64,000 nt of DNA from Myxococcaceae bacterium (GTDB taxonomy: Bacteria > Myxococcota > Myxococcia > Myxococcales > Myxococcaceae): assembly GCA_017881265.1 (NCBI GenBank), contig JADGRA010000077.1:53178-117177 (forward strand), written 5' to 3'. The first letter of the stretch is position 1, and the number at the start of each line of letters is the position of its first letter. Below are positions 33,014 through 42,367 of the stretch, piece by piece. Position numbers and translations under genes: made by a program. The notes below the pieces were generated by a model, which had not been told where the DNA came from, ran no database searches, and worked only from the letters and a program-made list of their open reading frames with translations.

Positions 33014-35491
33014 ATGACTTGGCACGTCTACAAGTTTGGCGGCTCCTCCTTGGGTGGCCTCGGAAGGCTGCAGCGCGTGGCGGACCTCGTCGTCGCCGGC
33101 CCTCGGCCCCTCGCCCTGGTGGTCAGTGCCCTGGGCGACACCACCGACTGGCTCCTCGACGCGGCGGCGGCCGCCGCCGCCGGGGATGAGACGCGGGTGC
33201 TGGCCCAGTTGACGCGCATCCGCGCGCTGGCCTTCGAGACTGCGCGCCAGGTGCTACCCGAGGAGGCCCTGGGGGCGCTGGAAGGCGCGGTGGAGCGGGT
33301 GCTGGGCCCGCTGACGCAGCTGTTGCAGGGCATCCGCCTCACCGGCGAGTGCACGGCCAACGCGCGGGACGTGGTCCTGTCTGCGGGGGAACGCATCTCC
33401 GCGGAAGTCGTCGCGGTGACGTTGCAGGCGCGGGGGCAACCGGCCGTCGCCGTGGACGCCTCCACCTTCGTGGTGACGGATGACACGGCAGGCGCTGCCA
33501 CGGTGGACATCGACGCAACCCGCGAGCGGCTCGCGCCTCTGGCCGCCGGCTGGGGCGACACCCTGCCCGTGGTGACGGGCTTCATTGGCCGCTCCAGGGG
33601 CGGCCGGGTGACGACGCTGGGGCGCAACGGTTCCGACTACACCGCCACGGTGCTGGGACAGACGCTGGGGGCGCGCGAGGTGACGGTGTGGACGGACGTC
33701 CCGGGCGTCATGACGGCGGACCCGCAGCTGGTGGCCGAGGCGTATTCGGTGCCGCACCTCAGCTACCACGAGGCGCTGGAGCTCGCGCACTTCGGGACGC
33801 GCATGTTTCACCCGCGCACCTTTCTCCCGCTGCTGGAGTCCGGTGCAGAGCTGCACATCCGCAACACCGTCGACCCCGCCGCCGTTGGCACGCGCATCGA
33901 CGGAGCGGGCAATGCCGACCCCCGGCGTCCCACCTGCGTCACCAGCCTCGAGCACGTCGCGTTGCTGGGGGTGGAGTCACGGCGCTCCGCCCTGCCGGAA
34001 CCCATCGCCGCCCGCGTCCTGGAGGTGCTGGAACGCGCACAGGTGACGGTGTGGATGGCCACCCAGGCCGCGCATGGGCGTTCGGTGGCGCTGGTGGTAC
34101 CCGAGGCAGAGGCTAGCCGCGCGCACGGCGCCTTGCGGCAAACGCTGGCGCCGGAGCTCGCGCGCCAGGAGGTGGAGCTGCGGCCCGTCCAGGCGCCAGT
34201 GTCGCTTCTCACACTGGTGGCGGAGGCCATGGGGCACCGTCCCAATGTCGCCGGACGCTTCTTCGCCGCCCTGGGGAACGTCGGCGTCAACGTGCGCGCC
34301 ATTGCCCAGGGGGCGAGCAGCCGGAGCATCTCCTGCGTGGTGGACGGCGCGGACACCACGCTGGCCGTGCGCACCGTGCACGCCGCCTTCAACCTGGCCG
34401 GCACCGAGACGTCCGTGCTGCTGCTGGGCCGGGGGACGGTGGGGGGACGGCTGCTCGCCCAGCTGGAGGCCAACGGCCCTGCCCTACTGGAACGTCACCA
34501 TGTCGCGTTGCGCCTGGTGGGCATGGTGGACCGCCACCACCGTCTGTGGGAACCCCAGGGACTTCGCCCCGGCCAGCTGCCCCCCCGGGCGCCGGCCTCT
34601 TCGCCCGCCACGGTGCCGGACGTGCTTCCGTTGCTGGACTCCCTTGCGCGGCTGCCCGTTCCCATCCTCGTCGATTGCACCGCGGCCGACGGCATGGAAC
34701 GTCTCTACCGCGAGGCCTTCCGGCGCGGCATCCACGTGGTGGCGGCAAACAAGAAGCCGCTGGCCTTGCCCTTCGCCCAACGCGAAGAGCTGCTGCAGGA
34801 AGCACGCGGGCACCACCGTGCCTACCTGTATGAAACCACGGTGGGGGCGAGTCTCCCCATCATCGAGACGCTGAAGAATCTCGTCCGCACCGGCGACCGG
34901 GTGGAGCGCATCGACGGCAGCCTGTCCGGTACCTTGGGCTTCTTGAGCCACGCCGTCACCGGCGGTACGCCTCTGTCCCACGCCGTGCGCACCGCCCGCG
35001 ACCGCGGGTACACCGAGCCGCACCCGCGGGATGACCTGTCCGGCCTGGACGTCGCGCGCAAGGCACTCATCCTCGCGCGCGAGCTCGGCCTGCACGTGGA
35101 ACTGGACGACGTCGCGGTGGAACCCTTCCTGCCCCGCGAGGCGCTGGCGGAGGATGACCCGGAGGCCTTCCTGCGGTCGCTCAGCCACCTCGACGCGGCC
35201 TTTGCCGACCGCATCAGCCGCTACCGCGCCGCGGGCAAGGTACTGCGCTACCTGGTCCAGATTGTCCCCGACGCGCGCGACGGCCAGAAGGTACGCGTCG
35301 GCCCGGTCGCCGTGGATGCGGACCACCCCGCCACGGGCCTGAAGGGGGCCGAGGCGCTGGTGGCCTTCACCACCGAGCGCTACCGCGAATACCCCCTGAT
35401 TGTGCGCGGGGCAGGAGCCGGTGGAGACGTCACTGCGGCCGGCGTGCTGGCCGACGTGCTACGGCTCGCCCAGGACGTCCGGGGACGCTGA
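33014..35491 (+). CDS. thrA: Bifunctional aspartokinase / homoserine dehydrogenase
   Basis: An 825-residue fused enzyme catalysing the first and third steps from aspartate to homoserine. The kinase domain starts with KFGGSSLG (residues 6-13). It continues with the aspartate-binding TGFIGRSRGGRVTTLGRNGSD-type region and two ACT domains (about 300-450). The dehydrogenase begins at LLGRGTVGGRL (about 475), with catalytic-domain segments AANKKPLA, YETTVGASLPII and GSLSGTLGFL. ThrA and MetL cannot be separated by eye; location after metX suggests methionine supply, so metL is an equally fair symbol. Feedback regulation would act through the ACT domains. Confidence 0.92.
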   Translation: MTWHVYKFGGSSLGGLGRLQRVADLVVAGPRPLALVVSALGDTTDWLLDAAAAAAAGDETRVLAQLTRIRALAFETARQVLPEEALGALEGAVERVLGPLTQLLQGIRLTGECTANARDVVLSAGERISAEVVAVTLQARGQPAVAVDASTFVVTDDTAGAATVDIDATRERLAPLAAGWGDTLPVVTGFIGRSRGGRVTTLGRNGSDYTATVLGQTLGAREVTVWTDVPGVMTADPQLVAEAYSVPHLSYHEALELAHFGTRMFHPRTFLPLLESGAELHIRNTVDPAAVGTRIDGAGNADPRRPTCVTSLEHVALLGVESRRSALPEPIAARVLEVLERAQVTVWMATQAAHGRSVALVVPEAEASRAHGALRQTLAPELARQEVELRPVQAPVSLLTLVAEAMGHRPNVAGRFFAALGNVGVNVRAIAQGASSRSISCVVDGADTTLAVRTVHAAFNLAGTETSVLLLGRGTVGGRLLAQLEANGPALLERHHVALRLVGMVDRHHRLWEPQGLRPGQLPPRAPASSPATVPDVLPLLDSLARLPVPILVDCTAADGMERLYREAFRRGIHVVAANKKPLALPFAQREELLQEARGHHRAYLYETTVGASLPIIETLKNLVRTGDRVERIDGSLSGTLGFLSHAVTGGTPLSHAVRTARDRGYTEPHPRDDLSGLDVARKALILARELGLHVELDDVAVEPFLPREALAEDDPEAFLRSLSHLDAAFADRISRYRAAGKVLRYLVQIVPDARDGQKVRVGPVAVDADHPATGLKGAEALVAFTTERYREYPLIVRGAGAGGDVTAAGVLADVLRLAQDVRGR

Positions 35492-35500
35492 CGCGCCAGC

Positions 35501-36637
35501 TCACCGCTCAGTGGTGACCAGGCCATGTTCAGAGGTCTCGGCGTCCGGGTCATCGCGCACGCTGAAGCGGCGCCGGCCGATTTCCCGTCCGTCGGCCGTC
35601 TCCACCGTCACCTGCCAGTCCCCGGGATGCCAGTTCTGCTTGTAGGAGTAGCCGGCATACCCCTCATCCCGCCCGCCGGACACCTGCACAGGGACGGCGT
35701 CGCTCGAGGCCCAGGCGGCGCCGGAGGCGCGGTGTGCCCAGCGCAGCCGGACCTCGTCGTGGAAGTTACGAGGCGCAAAGATGTGGACGAAGCAGTAGAT
35801 GCGATCGCCCGGGCGGGCCAGAAAGTCCTGCTCGTCCTTCACCCAGAAGCGCCACCAGGGCACGGGGTGGTGACTGAGCTGGTAGGTCGAGCCCGTCTTC
35901 GAGACGCCATGGTAGATGCCGATGTCCCGCAGCGAGAGCGGCACCGGCGGTACCAGGTGGCCCACGAAGAGCAGCACCAGGACCGCCTGGACGCCGAAGG
36001 AGGGTAGCAGCGCCTCGCGAAGCACTCTCCGCCCATCGCGCGTGAGCCAGTGGTGACCCCAGGCGAGCACTAGCAGCGGCAGCAGGGACGTGGCGACCGC
36101 CAGTGGGAACATCCACGGCCGGAGCCGGCCGAACAGCACCGGGTACAGGTAGGCGAAGTAGCTGGTCAGGCAGAAGCTGTAGAGCCCGAAGAGCACCACC
36201 GGACCGAAACGCCGGAACTGGGGCAACTCGTTGACCAGCAGCAGCAACGTGATGGTGCCGAGGAAGAGGAGCGCCGAGAGCCCGGACGCACTCTTAAAGT
36301 AGAAGAGGACGTAGGCATTGAGGAGCGTCCCCAGCACGAAGTGCAGCACGGGCTGGCTCCACCGCCAGAGCCAGCGCAAGGAGCGCGGCGGTTCCACCTG
36401 GCGGTGGTCCCAGGCATTGAGGCCGAAGAGAAGCAGACCTGCCACCGTCAGGTAGGCGCCCTGCTGGATGAGAATGGGGGCGTCGTCAATGCGGCGCACC
36501 ATGAGCGCATCGAAGGAGAAGCCGCCGACGAAGAAGAGGAGGTGCTCGGCCCGCCCGTGCCGATGGCGGAAGGCCTCCAGGCGCCGTCGCAGCGACGGCG
36601 CGGGGGCCGGCGAAATGGCCGGGTCAGCCGTGCTCAC
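35501..36637 (-). CDS. Polytopic membrane protein with C-terminal DUF2914 domain
   Basis: A 378-residue protein with about eight transmembrane segments between residues 30 and 240, then a soluble C-terminal domain (about 270-365). This domain has the DUF2914 look: GDRIYCFVHIFAP, a His-Arg-Ala-Ser-Gly turn, SYKQNWHPGDWQVTVETADGREIG. GTG 36637 is the apparent start; the upstream region is C-rich with no ribosome site, so the start is not firm. Function unknown; DUF2914 is thought to be a periplasmic binding-type beta domain. It is convergent with the met operon. Confidence 0.75.
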   Translation of the reverse strand: MSTADPAISPAPAPSLRRRLEAFRHRHGRAEHLLFFVGGFSFDALMVRRIDDAPILIQQGAYLTVAGLLLFGLNAWDHRQVEPPRSLRWLWRWSQPVLHFVLGTLLNAYVLFYFKSASGLSALLFLGTITLLLLVNELPQFRRFGPVVLFGLYSFCLTSYFAYLYPVLFGRLRPWMFPLAVATSLLPLLVLAWGHHWLTRDGRRVLREALLPSFGVQAVLVLLFVGHLVPPVPLSLRDIGIYHGVSKTGSTYQLSHHPVPWWRFWVKDEQDFLARPGDRIYCFVHIFAPRNFHDEVRLRWAHRASGAAWASSDAVPVQVSGGRDEGYAGYSYKQNWHPGDWQVTVETADGREIGRRRFSVRDDPDAETSEHGLVTTER

Positions 36638-36660
36638 GTGGGGGGGGAGGCGAGGCGGCG

Positions 36661-36969
36661 CTAGCCCGCCACCATCGCCTTCAGCTCTCCGCGCTCCTCG
36701 AGCTCACGGATGATGTCCGAGCCGCCGACGAAGCGGCCTCGGATGAAAACCTGCGGGATGGTGGGCCAGCGGGTGAACTCCTTGATGCCGTCGCGGAGCT
36801 CCGGCTCGGACAGCACGTCGATGCCGTGCACCGGGCCGTAGGCCTGGAGCATCTGCACCGCTGCTGCCGAGAAGCCGCAACGGGGGAAGAGCGGGTTGCC
36901 CTTCATGAAGATGACCACTGGGTGCTCCTGGATTTCTTGTTCGATGCGGCTCTTGAGCTCGGGCGTCAT
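36661..36969 (-). CDS. grxD: Monothiol glutaredoxin (Grx4/GrxD type)
   Basis: A 102-residue CGFS-class glutaredoxin that carries and transfers [2Fe-2S] clusters. The active site is RCGFS at about residues 29-33, with WPTIPQVFIRGRFVGGSDI providing the cis-Pro and GG glutathione-binding elements. ATG 36969 has AAGGA upstream and overlaps the bolA stop by ATGA. Grx4-BolA pairs form heterodimeric Fe-S complexes, so this adjacency is functionally expected. Confidence 0.95.
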   Translation of the reverse strand: MTPELKSRIEQEIQEHPVVIFMKGNPLFPRCGFSAAAVQMLQAYGPVHGIDVLSEPELRDGIKEFTRWPTIPQVFIRGRFVGGSDIIRELEERGELKAMVAG

Positions 36970-37238
36970 GAGGGGGTCCTTGTGCGGTCCTGAAGGCGCT
37001 TCCATTGGTCGGGGGTGTAAGTCTTCAGCGCCAGCGCGTGCAAGGCGCCGCTGTCCAGAACGTCCCGCAGGGGCGTGTAGACGGCCTGGTGCTGGTCCAG
37101 CATGGCCATGCCCTCGAAGGCTGGGGTGACCACCCGGGCCTCGAAGTGGTCGCCGGTCCCGGTGAGGTCCCGCACCTCCACCACGGCGCCCGGCAGGGCC
37201 AGCGTGATGCGCTTCGCAATGTCCTTCGGGTCGAGCAT
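36966..37238 (-). CDS. bolA: BolA family protein (iron-sulfur partner of glutaredoxin)
   Basis: A 90-residue BolA/IbaG-type protein. ATG 37238 is preferred: it starts one base after the yqgE stop with CTGGAG upstream. An alternative ATG at 37259 would add seven residues and overlap yqgE. The conserved HFEARVVTPAFEGMAMLDQHQAVY segment contains the His/Phe and helix motifs, and ALHALALKTYTP the C-terminal one. It is translationally coupled to grxD, and together they are predicted to mature or sense iron-sulfur clusters. Confidence 0.92.
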   Translation of the reverse strand: MLDPKDIAKRITLALPGAVVEVRDLTGTGDHFEARVVTPAFEGMAMLDQHQAVYTPLRDVLDSGALHALALKTYTPDQWKRLQDRTRTPS

Positions 37239-37239
37239 G

Positions 37240-37803
37240 TCAGTTGGCTCCAGGTTCATTCTCGCGCATCGCCGGGCTCTGTAGCATGGCCGGGTCCACC
37301 CCCATCTGCCGCAGGACTTCCTCCCACAGCGTCTCGGCGTCTCCGTGCAAAGCGCGCTCCGGGTTGCCTTCGGTGAAAAGCCACGTCCCCTGCTTCAGTT
37401 CCCGTTCTAGTTGCTGGGGGCCCCAGCCCGCGTACCCGAGGAAGAAGCGCAGCACACCTGAACCCCCGGCCAGCAGCTCCTGCAGGGCGTCCACCGTCTC
37501 GGAGAGAAAGAGTCCCGGGGCGAGCTGCCGCTTCTCCAGCAGGGCGGCGCGGTCGTGGAGGATGAGGCCCCGCTGCGGGTCCACCGGGCCGCCGGCGTAC
37601 ACCAGCTGCCGGCACAGCCGGGGGGCCACGGTGATGGACTGTCCGCGGGCCACGTCCTCCAGCGTCACGCGCGTCAGGCGGTTGAGGACGAGGCCCCGTG
37701 CGCCCTCGCCGCTGTGCTGCAGGACCAGGACGACCGAGCGATGAAAGCTCGGGTCCCCGAGCTGAGGCATGGCGATGAGAAATCCAGAAGAGAGTCGGTC
37801 CAT
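37240..37803 (-). CDS. yqgE: YqgE/AlgH family protein
   Basis: A 187-residue UPF0301 protein. ATG 37803 opens with the family-typical SSGFLIAMPQLGDPSFHRSVVLVLQHSGEGARGLVLNR-like start, followed by GGPVDPQRG and FLGYAGWGPQQLERE. The family was called a transcriptional regulator in Pseudomonas (AlgH), but its biochemical role is unsettled. Here it is first in a three-gene set with bolA and grxD, which links it to redox or Fe-S management. Confidence 0.92.
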   Translation of the reverse strand: MDRLSSGFLIAMPQLGDPSFHRSVVLVLQHSGEGARGLVLNRLTRVTLEDVARGQSITVAPRLCRQLVYAGGPVDPQRGLILHDRAALLEKRQLAPGLFLSETVDALQELLAGGSGVLRFFLGYAGWGPQQLERELKQGTWLFTEGNPERALHGDAETLWEEVLRQMGVDPAMLQSPAMRENEPGAN

Positions 37804-37884
37804 CGTCGCGGCCGGTGAGTCTAAACCGACGTCCAAGCCGGGTGGTGGCCGGCGCGCAACAGTGCTAACCCCGCCCGCAACCCA

Positions 37885-38907
37885 ATGCGAGCGCTCACCA
37901 TTTCCCGTCATGGCGGCCCGGAGGTGCTGGAAGTCCGCACCGGCCCGGACCCGGTCCCCGGGCCCGGGCAACTCCGCATCCGCGTGGCGCGTGCCGGCCT
38001 CAACTTCGCTGACGTGAGTGCCCGGGTCGGGCTGTACCCGGACGCGCCCAAGCCTCCCGCGGTGATGGGCTACGAGGTTTCGGGGACGGTGGACGCGGTC
38101 GGCCCGGGCGTCACCACCCCGCCCGCGGGCACCACTGTCCTGGCGATGACACGTTTCGGCGGGCAGGCCACGCATGTCGTCGCCGACGCCCGGCTGACCT
38201 TCCCGCTGCCTGTCGGTATGACGCTGGACCAGGCCGCTGCGCTGCCTGTCAACTACCTCACGGCCCACCACCTGCTGCACCGGGTGGGCGGGCTGCAGCC
38301 TGGCCGCTCGGTGCTTGTCCACATGGCCGCCGGCGGCGTGGGGCTGGCCGCCATCCAGCTGGCCCGGGCCGTGGGTGGGGTGACGCTTTTCGGAACCGCC
38401 TCCGCGGGCAAGCATTCGTTTCTGCGCCAGGCGGGCGTCGACCATCCCATCGACTACCGCACGCAGGACTGGGAGGCGGAGGTGCACCGCCTCACTGCGG
38501 GGCATGGGGTGGATTTGATTCTGGACGCCCTCGGTGGCGTGGACTGGGAGCGAGGCTACCGGTCGCTCGCGCCGGCCGGGCACCTCGCCTGCTTTGGCTT
38601 CGCCAACCTCGTCTCGGGCACCACCCGTAGCTGGCCGCGGGTGCTGTGGCAGCTGGCGCGCGTCCGCCGCTTTAGCCCCCTGCAGCTGATGAACGACAAC
38701 CGGACCGTGTCCGGCAGCAACCTGGGGCACCTCTTTGCGGAGGTCGCGCTTCTGGGCCAAGCCATGAAGGAGCTTTTTGTGCTGTTCCGGGAAGGCCGAA
38801 TCTCCCCCACCGTCGACCGCGTCTTCCCCCTGGCCGAGGGTGCGGCCGCGCACCGCTTCCTCCAGGAGCGGCGCAACGTGGGGAAGGTACTCTTCGACTG
38901 CACCTAG
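37885..38907 (+). CDS. Zinc-type alcohol dehydrogenase-like / quinone oxidoreductase (MDR family)
   Basis: A 340-residue medium-chain dehydrogenase/reductase without the structural zinc cysteines, hence a quinone oxidoreductase or enoyl-reductase-like member. The GroES-like domain has GLNFADVSARVGLYPDAPK and GYEVSGTV; the Rossmann segment is HMAAGGVGLAAIQLAR (about residues 148-163). The closest overall shape is the VAT-1-like subgroup (DALGGVDWERGYRSLAPAG, GSNLGHLF). NADPH use is expected; the substrate is unknown. It is divergent from yqgE. Confidence 0.87.
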   Translation: MRALTISRHGGPEVLEVRTGPDPVPGPGQLRIRVARAGLNFADVSARVGLYPDAPKPPAVMGYEVSGTVDAVGPGVTTPPAGTTVLAMTRFGGQATHVVADARLTFPLPVGMTLDQAAALPVNYLTAHHLLHRVGGLQPGRSVLVHMAAGGVGLAAIQLARAVGGVTLFGTASAGKHSFLRQAGVDHPIDYRTQDWEAEVHRLTAGHGVDLILDALGGVDWERGYRSLAPAGHLACFGFANLVSGTTRSWPRVLWQLARVRRFSPLQLMNDNRTVSGSNLGHLFAEVALLGQAMKELFVLFREGRISPTVDRVFPLAEGAAAHRFLQERRNVGKVLFDCT

Positions 38908-38929
38908 AGCACAGGAGGCCGGCAGGGCC

Positions 38930-39901
38930 TCACTGGATGACCCGGTCCGCCCGCTTGAGCACGTCGCCCGGGGGGGTGATGCCAATGTCGCGCGCCGTCT
39001 TCAAGTTGACGATGAGCTCGTACACCGTGACCCGCTCCACGGGGAGGTCGCCCGCTCTGCTTTCCTTGAGGACCTTGTCGACGTACGTCGCCATGCGGCG
39101 AATGGACGCGACCTGGCTGGTTCCGTACGCGATGAGGCCCCCGGCACCAACGCGCGACGGCGCAAATAGGGTGGGGAGCCGCTCCTTGGCGGCCAGCTCG
39201 GCGATGCGCGTCGCATGAACGCCAACCAGCGGTTCTTCGAGAACCAGCAAGGCCTCGCAGTGCTCTCGCTTGAGCGAGGCAAACGCGCCCTCGAGGTCCG
39301 GAGCCGGAGCCGCCACGCGCAGTCGTAGCGTCTGCAGGCCCAGTGCTTGCGCCTGCGCTTCGCCGGCCTTCATCAGCGCGTCGGAGACGCCGGAATCGCC
39401 CAGCAAGGCCACCCGCTTGAGCCCAGGAATCGCCTCCTTCAAGAGCGCGAGCTGCTTCTGGGCCTTTTGCGGGTCGAAGCTCGTCGTCCCGGTGATGGTG
39501 CCGCCAGGTCGTTCCATGTTCGGGACGACCCCATCCGCCACCGGGTCCACCACCACGGCAAAGACGATGGGAATGCCCGTGACCGCTTTCTTTGCGGCGC
39601 GCGCCGTCACTGCGCCCGTCACTGCGATGACGTCCACCTTCGAGGCGACCAGCTCGTCGAGGAGCCGAGGAAAGCGGTCATACTGCCCTTCGGCGAAGCG
39701 CGCCTCGATGGTCACGTTGCGGCCTTCGACGTAACCAAGTTCCGCCAATCCTTGTTTGAACGCCTCGAAGTGTGGTGCGGACCGGTCCAACGGGTTGAGA
39801 AACCCGACCCGAGACAGCCTTGGAGCTTCGTCGGCGTCGGCAACCGACGCAGTTGCGACAAGCGCGAAGAGTGCGACCGTAAGCCCGCGGGTCCGCTTCA
39901 T
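38930..39901 (-). CDS. ABC transporter substrate-binding protein, TrpX/PF04392-like
   Basis: A 323-residue exported binding protein. ATG 39901 is preceded by AGGAGG and starts a signal peptide (residues 1-23, cleavage near VADADE). The mature sequence follows the family pattern RVGFLNPLDRSAPHFEAFKQGLAELGYVEGRNV, then GTTSFDP and LIAYGTS, and ends ITPPGDVLKRADRVIQ. No permease or ATPase is adjacent, so it is an orphan. Family members bind varied small ligands, including aromatic amino acids. Confidence 0.87.
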   Translation of the reverse strand: MKRTRGLTVALFALVATASVADADEAPRLSRVGFLNPLDRSAPHFEAFKQGLAELGYVEGRNVTIEARFAEGQYDRFPRLLDELVASKVDVIAVTGAVTARAAKKAVTGIPIVFAVVVDPVADGVVPNMERPGGTITGTTSFDPQKAQKQLALLKEAIPGLKRVALLGDSGVSDALMKAGEAQAQALGLQTLRLRVAAPAPDLEGAFASLKREHCEALLVLEEPLVGVHATRIAELAAKERLPTLFAPSRVGAGGLIAYGTSQVASIRRMATYVDKVLKESRAGDLPVERVTVYELIVNLKTARDIGITPPGDVLKRADRVIQ

Positions 39902-40034
39902 GGGAGCCTCCTCGCCGGCTGGCTGGCGGTGATAGCACTTCGACCCATTCGCCCGTCCTCTCGGCGTCGTCTGGTCCAGCGCGAGGCATCCGTTGGCGCT
40001 GGATGCGAGCCCACGCCTGTCGCATTCACGACCC

Positions 40035-40883
40035 TCATTTCCAGACGGACTGGTCGAGGAAGGCAAAGACGTCCCCTTCCCAGAGGGGGACGGCGTTGTA
40101 CAGCAGGTTGTGGCCTTCTTCCGGCGAGCGGCCGACCGGTGGGTAGAGCTCGAGGAGGTACGGTTTGTGCAGCCGTTGCAGCTCACCGGCGAGGGCACGT
40201 CCCGGCTCGGTCGAGTAGTCGTTCTCGGCATGTACCAGCAGGATGCGCGCCTTCGTCTTGGCCACCGCGCGGAGCAGTCGCTCGCGCATCTCGGCGGAGC
40301 GGCTCCATGAGGCGGCCGCTGCCCCGAAGATGACTGCCGCCCGCACGGTGCCGTCGGCCTCGGCCGCCAGCAGCGTCAACTGTCCTCCGAAGGAGTGCCC
40401 CGCGACCGCGAGGCGCGCGGCGTCAATTCGCGGCGCGTGCTTGAGGAAGGACAACCCGGCCAGGGCATCCTCCAGGTAGTCGGTCGTGAGGAGGAGGAAT
40501 TGCAGGTGCTGGCGCGCCTCCGGGCCGTGGGCTGCTTCCTCCCGCTTCAGGAGGTCCTGCATGTACGGCGCCTGGTCTGCCGAGGGGCCGTGCCCGCGGC
40601 GGAAGAGGTAGAGGAAGGCATAGCCGTGCTTGACGAAGAGGGGGCCCAGCCGTTCGGCAGCCTCGGTGATTGGCATCCCCGCAGTGTGCGCGGCGTCGGG
40701 GCCGCCCGAGCCATGGTTGAAGAGCACGGCAGGAAACGGACCAGCGCCCGGGGGCGTCCACAGAAACGCCTTCAGTCGCAGCGTGCCGCTTGGAATCTCG
40801 ACGGACTGCGGTGCCGGCGCCAACTGGCCGCGCGCCATGGCTGGAAGCAGCAGCACGCCCAGGGCAGTCACTACCGCTCTCAT
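40035..40883 (-). CDS. Secreted alpha/beta hydrolase (dienelactone hydrolase-like)
   Basis: A 282-residue exported hydrolase; ATG 40883 gives a signal peptide (residues 1-19), while the ATG at 40934 would add 17 residues ahead of it. The nucleophile is Ser164 in GHSFGG, with the oxyanion segment FNHGSGGPD, an acid in HAENDYSTEPG and the terminal His in EEGHNLLYN. Composition and motif order suggest a dienelactone hydrolase/prolyl-oligopeptidase-like esterase. It is divergent from the OsmC gene. Confidence 0.83.
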   Translation of the reverse strand: MRAVVTALGVLLLPAMARGQLAPAPQSVEIPSGTLRLKAFLWTPPGAGPFPAVLFNHGSGGPDAAHTAGMPITEAAERLGPLFVKHGYAFLYLFRRGHGPSADQAPYMQDLLKREEAAHGPEARQHLQFLLLTTDYLEDALAGLSFLKHAPRIDAARLAVAGHSFGGQLTLLAAEADGTVRAAVIFGAAAASWSRSAEMRERLLRAVAKTKARILLVHAENDYSTEPGRALAGELQRLHKPYLLELYPPVGRSPEEGHNLLYNAVPLWEGDVFAFLDQSVWK

Positions 40884-41059
40884 CCGCACGCGGGCGACGC
40901 CCCCATCCAAGCGACCAAAGTCCGAGCATGCCACGCCCGGGGGGCCACTGACTCACCGCCCCAGTGTCCAGGCACGGCCCCTTCCCCTGGGACTGGAGAG
41001 AATCGGTTCGCGTCCTCCCCGGCTCTCACGGGTTGAAAGCAGCCACGGAGCTTCCGCAG

Positions 41060-41494
41060 ATGGCCACCACGAAAGAAATCCTCATCACCCTGCCTGGAGG
41101 CCGGCGCGTTGACGCGCTCATTGGCGCGCACGTCGTCCGGACCGACCAGCCCCGGGACAATGGCGGGGAGGACACGGCGCCTTCGCCGTTTCAGCTGTTC
41201 CTCGCATCGCTCGGCACCTGCGCCGGCATCTTCATCCAGGGCTTCTGCGCCCGACGCGGCATTCCCATCGAGGACATCCGCGTCCGGGAGACAATTTCGC
41301 TGGACACGCAGGGAACGCTGGAGAAGGTGCGCCTGGACATCGAGCTGCCACCCTCGTTCCCGCAGCAGTACCGGGAAGCGCTCATCCGGGTGGTGGACCA
41401 GTGCTCCGTCAAGCGGGCCATTCAGGCCCAGCCCACCTTCGAGGTCCACACCCTTCCCAGTAACGCAGCCACGGAGGTCGCCGTCGCCGACTGA
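41060..41494 (+). CDS. OsmC-family peroxiredoxin-like protein
   Basis: A 144-residue OsmC/YhfA-type protein. ATG 41060 is chosen as the first Met before the conserved domain; the frame is open upstream to 40964 but lacks conserved character. The two reactive cysteines should be those in LGTCAGIF (about residue 57) and DQCSVKRAI (about residue 117), the pattern of thiol-dependent hydroperoxide reductases. It precedes the sigma factor gene by 22 bases and is probably in the same operon, pointing to an oxidative or reactive-sulfur response. Confidence 0.87.
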   Translation: MATTKEILITLPGGRRVDALIGAHVVRTDQPRDNGGEDTAPSPFQLFLASLGTCAGIFIQGFCARRGIPIEDIRVRETISLDTQGTLEKVRLDIELPPSFPQQYREALIRVVDQCSVKRAIQAQPTFEVHTLPSNAATEVAVAD

Positions 41495-41516
41495 AGGGCG
41501 TTAATGTGGGGTAGCA

Positions 41517-42326
41517 ATGCCCCGCTCCGACACCGACCTTCTGCACGCCGCGCGCAGCGGGGACCCTGGGGCCATTGACGAGGTCCTCGCCCGGCACGAG
41601 AAGCAAGTCTTCCGCTTCGGGTTACGGATGTGTGGCTCCGAAGAAGATGCCCGGGACGTGCTCCAGGAAACCTTGATTGCCGCCTTCCGGGGCCTGCCGG
41701 AATTCCGCGGAGACGCGGACCTCTCCACCTGGCTGTACCAGATTGCGCGCAGCTTCTGCATCAAGGCCCGCCGTCGCCGCAGCGGCGAGCCGGCGGACAA
41801 GGCCTCGCTCGAGCAGCCCGAGGCGCAGGCCGTGCCGAGTGACACTGCCGTGCCGGATGCGGCGGCCCACGCGCGCGAGATGGGCGAGGTGCTTCAGGCC
41901 GCCATCCTCTCGCTGCCGGAGAACCACCGGGAAGTCATCGTTCTGAAGGACGTCGAGGGGCTCACCGCCGAGGAAGTGGCCCGCGTGCTGCACGAAGACG
42001 TGGCCGCGGTGAAGAGTCGACTACACCGGGCCCGCGGTGGGTTGCGTCAGGCGGTCGCCACGCTGCTCGGGCCAGATGGCTGGACCCGCGCGACGGAACC
42101 CTGTCCCGAGCTGGCGGATGAGCTGGCCAGCTATGCCGCCGGAGACATCGACCAGGCCACCTGCGCCCAGATTGAAGCGCACCTCGCTAGCTGTCCACAC
42201 TGCGCGGGGGCATGCGAGACGCTGCAGAAGACGGTGTCGCTGTGCCGCCGCATCCCGGGCGATGAGGTCCCCGCCCCGGTCCGGGCGGCCGTCCGGGCGG
42301 CGCTGGGGAACAGCGCGAGGGCCTGA
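41517..42326 (+). CDS. ECF sigma factor fused to a zinc-finger (ZAS-like) domain
   Basis: A 269-residue ECF sigma factor. Region 2 spans about residues 25-90 (ARDVLQETLIAAFRGLPEF, STWLYQIARSFCIKARRRR) and region 4 about 122-182 (LSLPENHREVIVLKDVEGLTAEEVARVL). After residue 190 a domain typical of zinc-binding anti-sigma factors follows, with Cys196, His222, Cys226 and Cys229 (HLASCPHC, an HX3CX2C motif). Such domains normally sit in a separate anti-sigma protein; here it is attached in cis, so the protein may hold itself inactive until zinc or cysteine oxidation changes. No separate anti-sigma gene is adjacent. The RND efflux genes downstream are likely targets. Confidence 0.9.
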   Translation: MPRSDTDLLHAARSGDPGAIDEVLARHEKQVFRFGLRMCGSEEDARDVLQETLIAAFRGLPEFRGDADLSTWLYQIARSFCIKARRRRSGEPADKASLEQPEAQAVPSDTAVPDAAAHAREMGEVLQAAILSLPENHREVIVLKDVEGLTAEEVARVLHEDVAAVKSRLHRARGGLRQAVATLLGPDGWTRATEPCPELADELASYAAGDIDQATCAQIEAHLASCPHCAGACETLQKTVSLCRRIPGDEVPAPVRAAVRAALGNSARA

Positions 42327-42367
42327 AGCCGCGAACCGGAGGACCGGGGCCTTGGCTCTCACCACGG

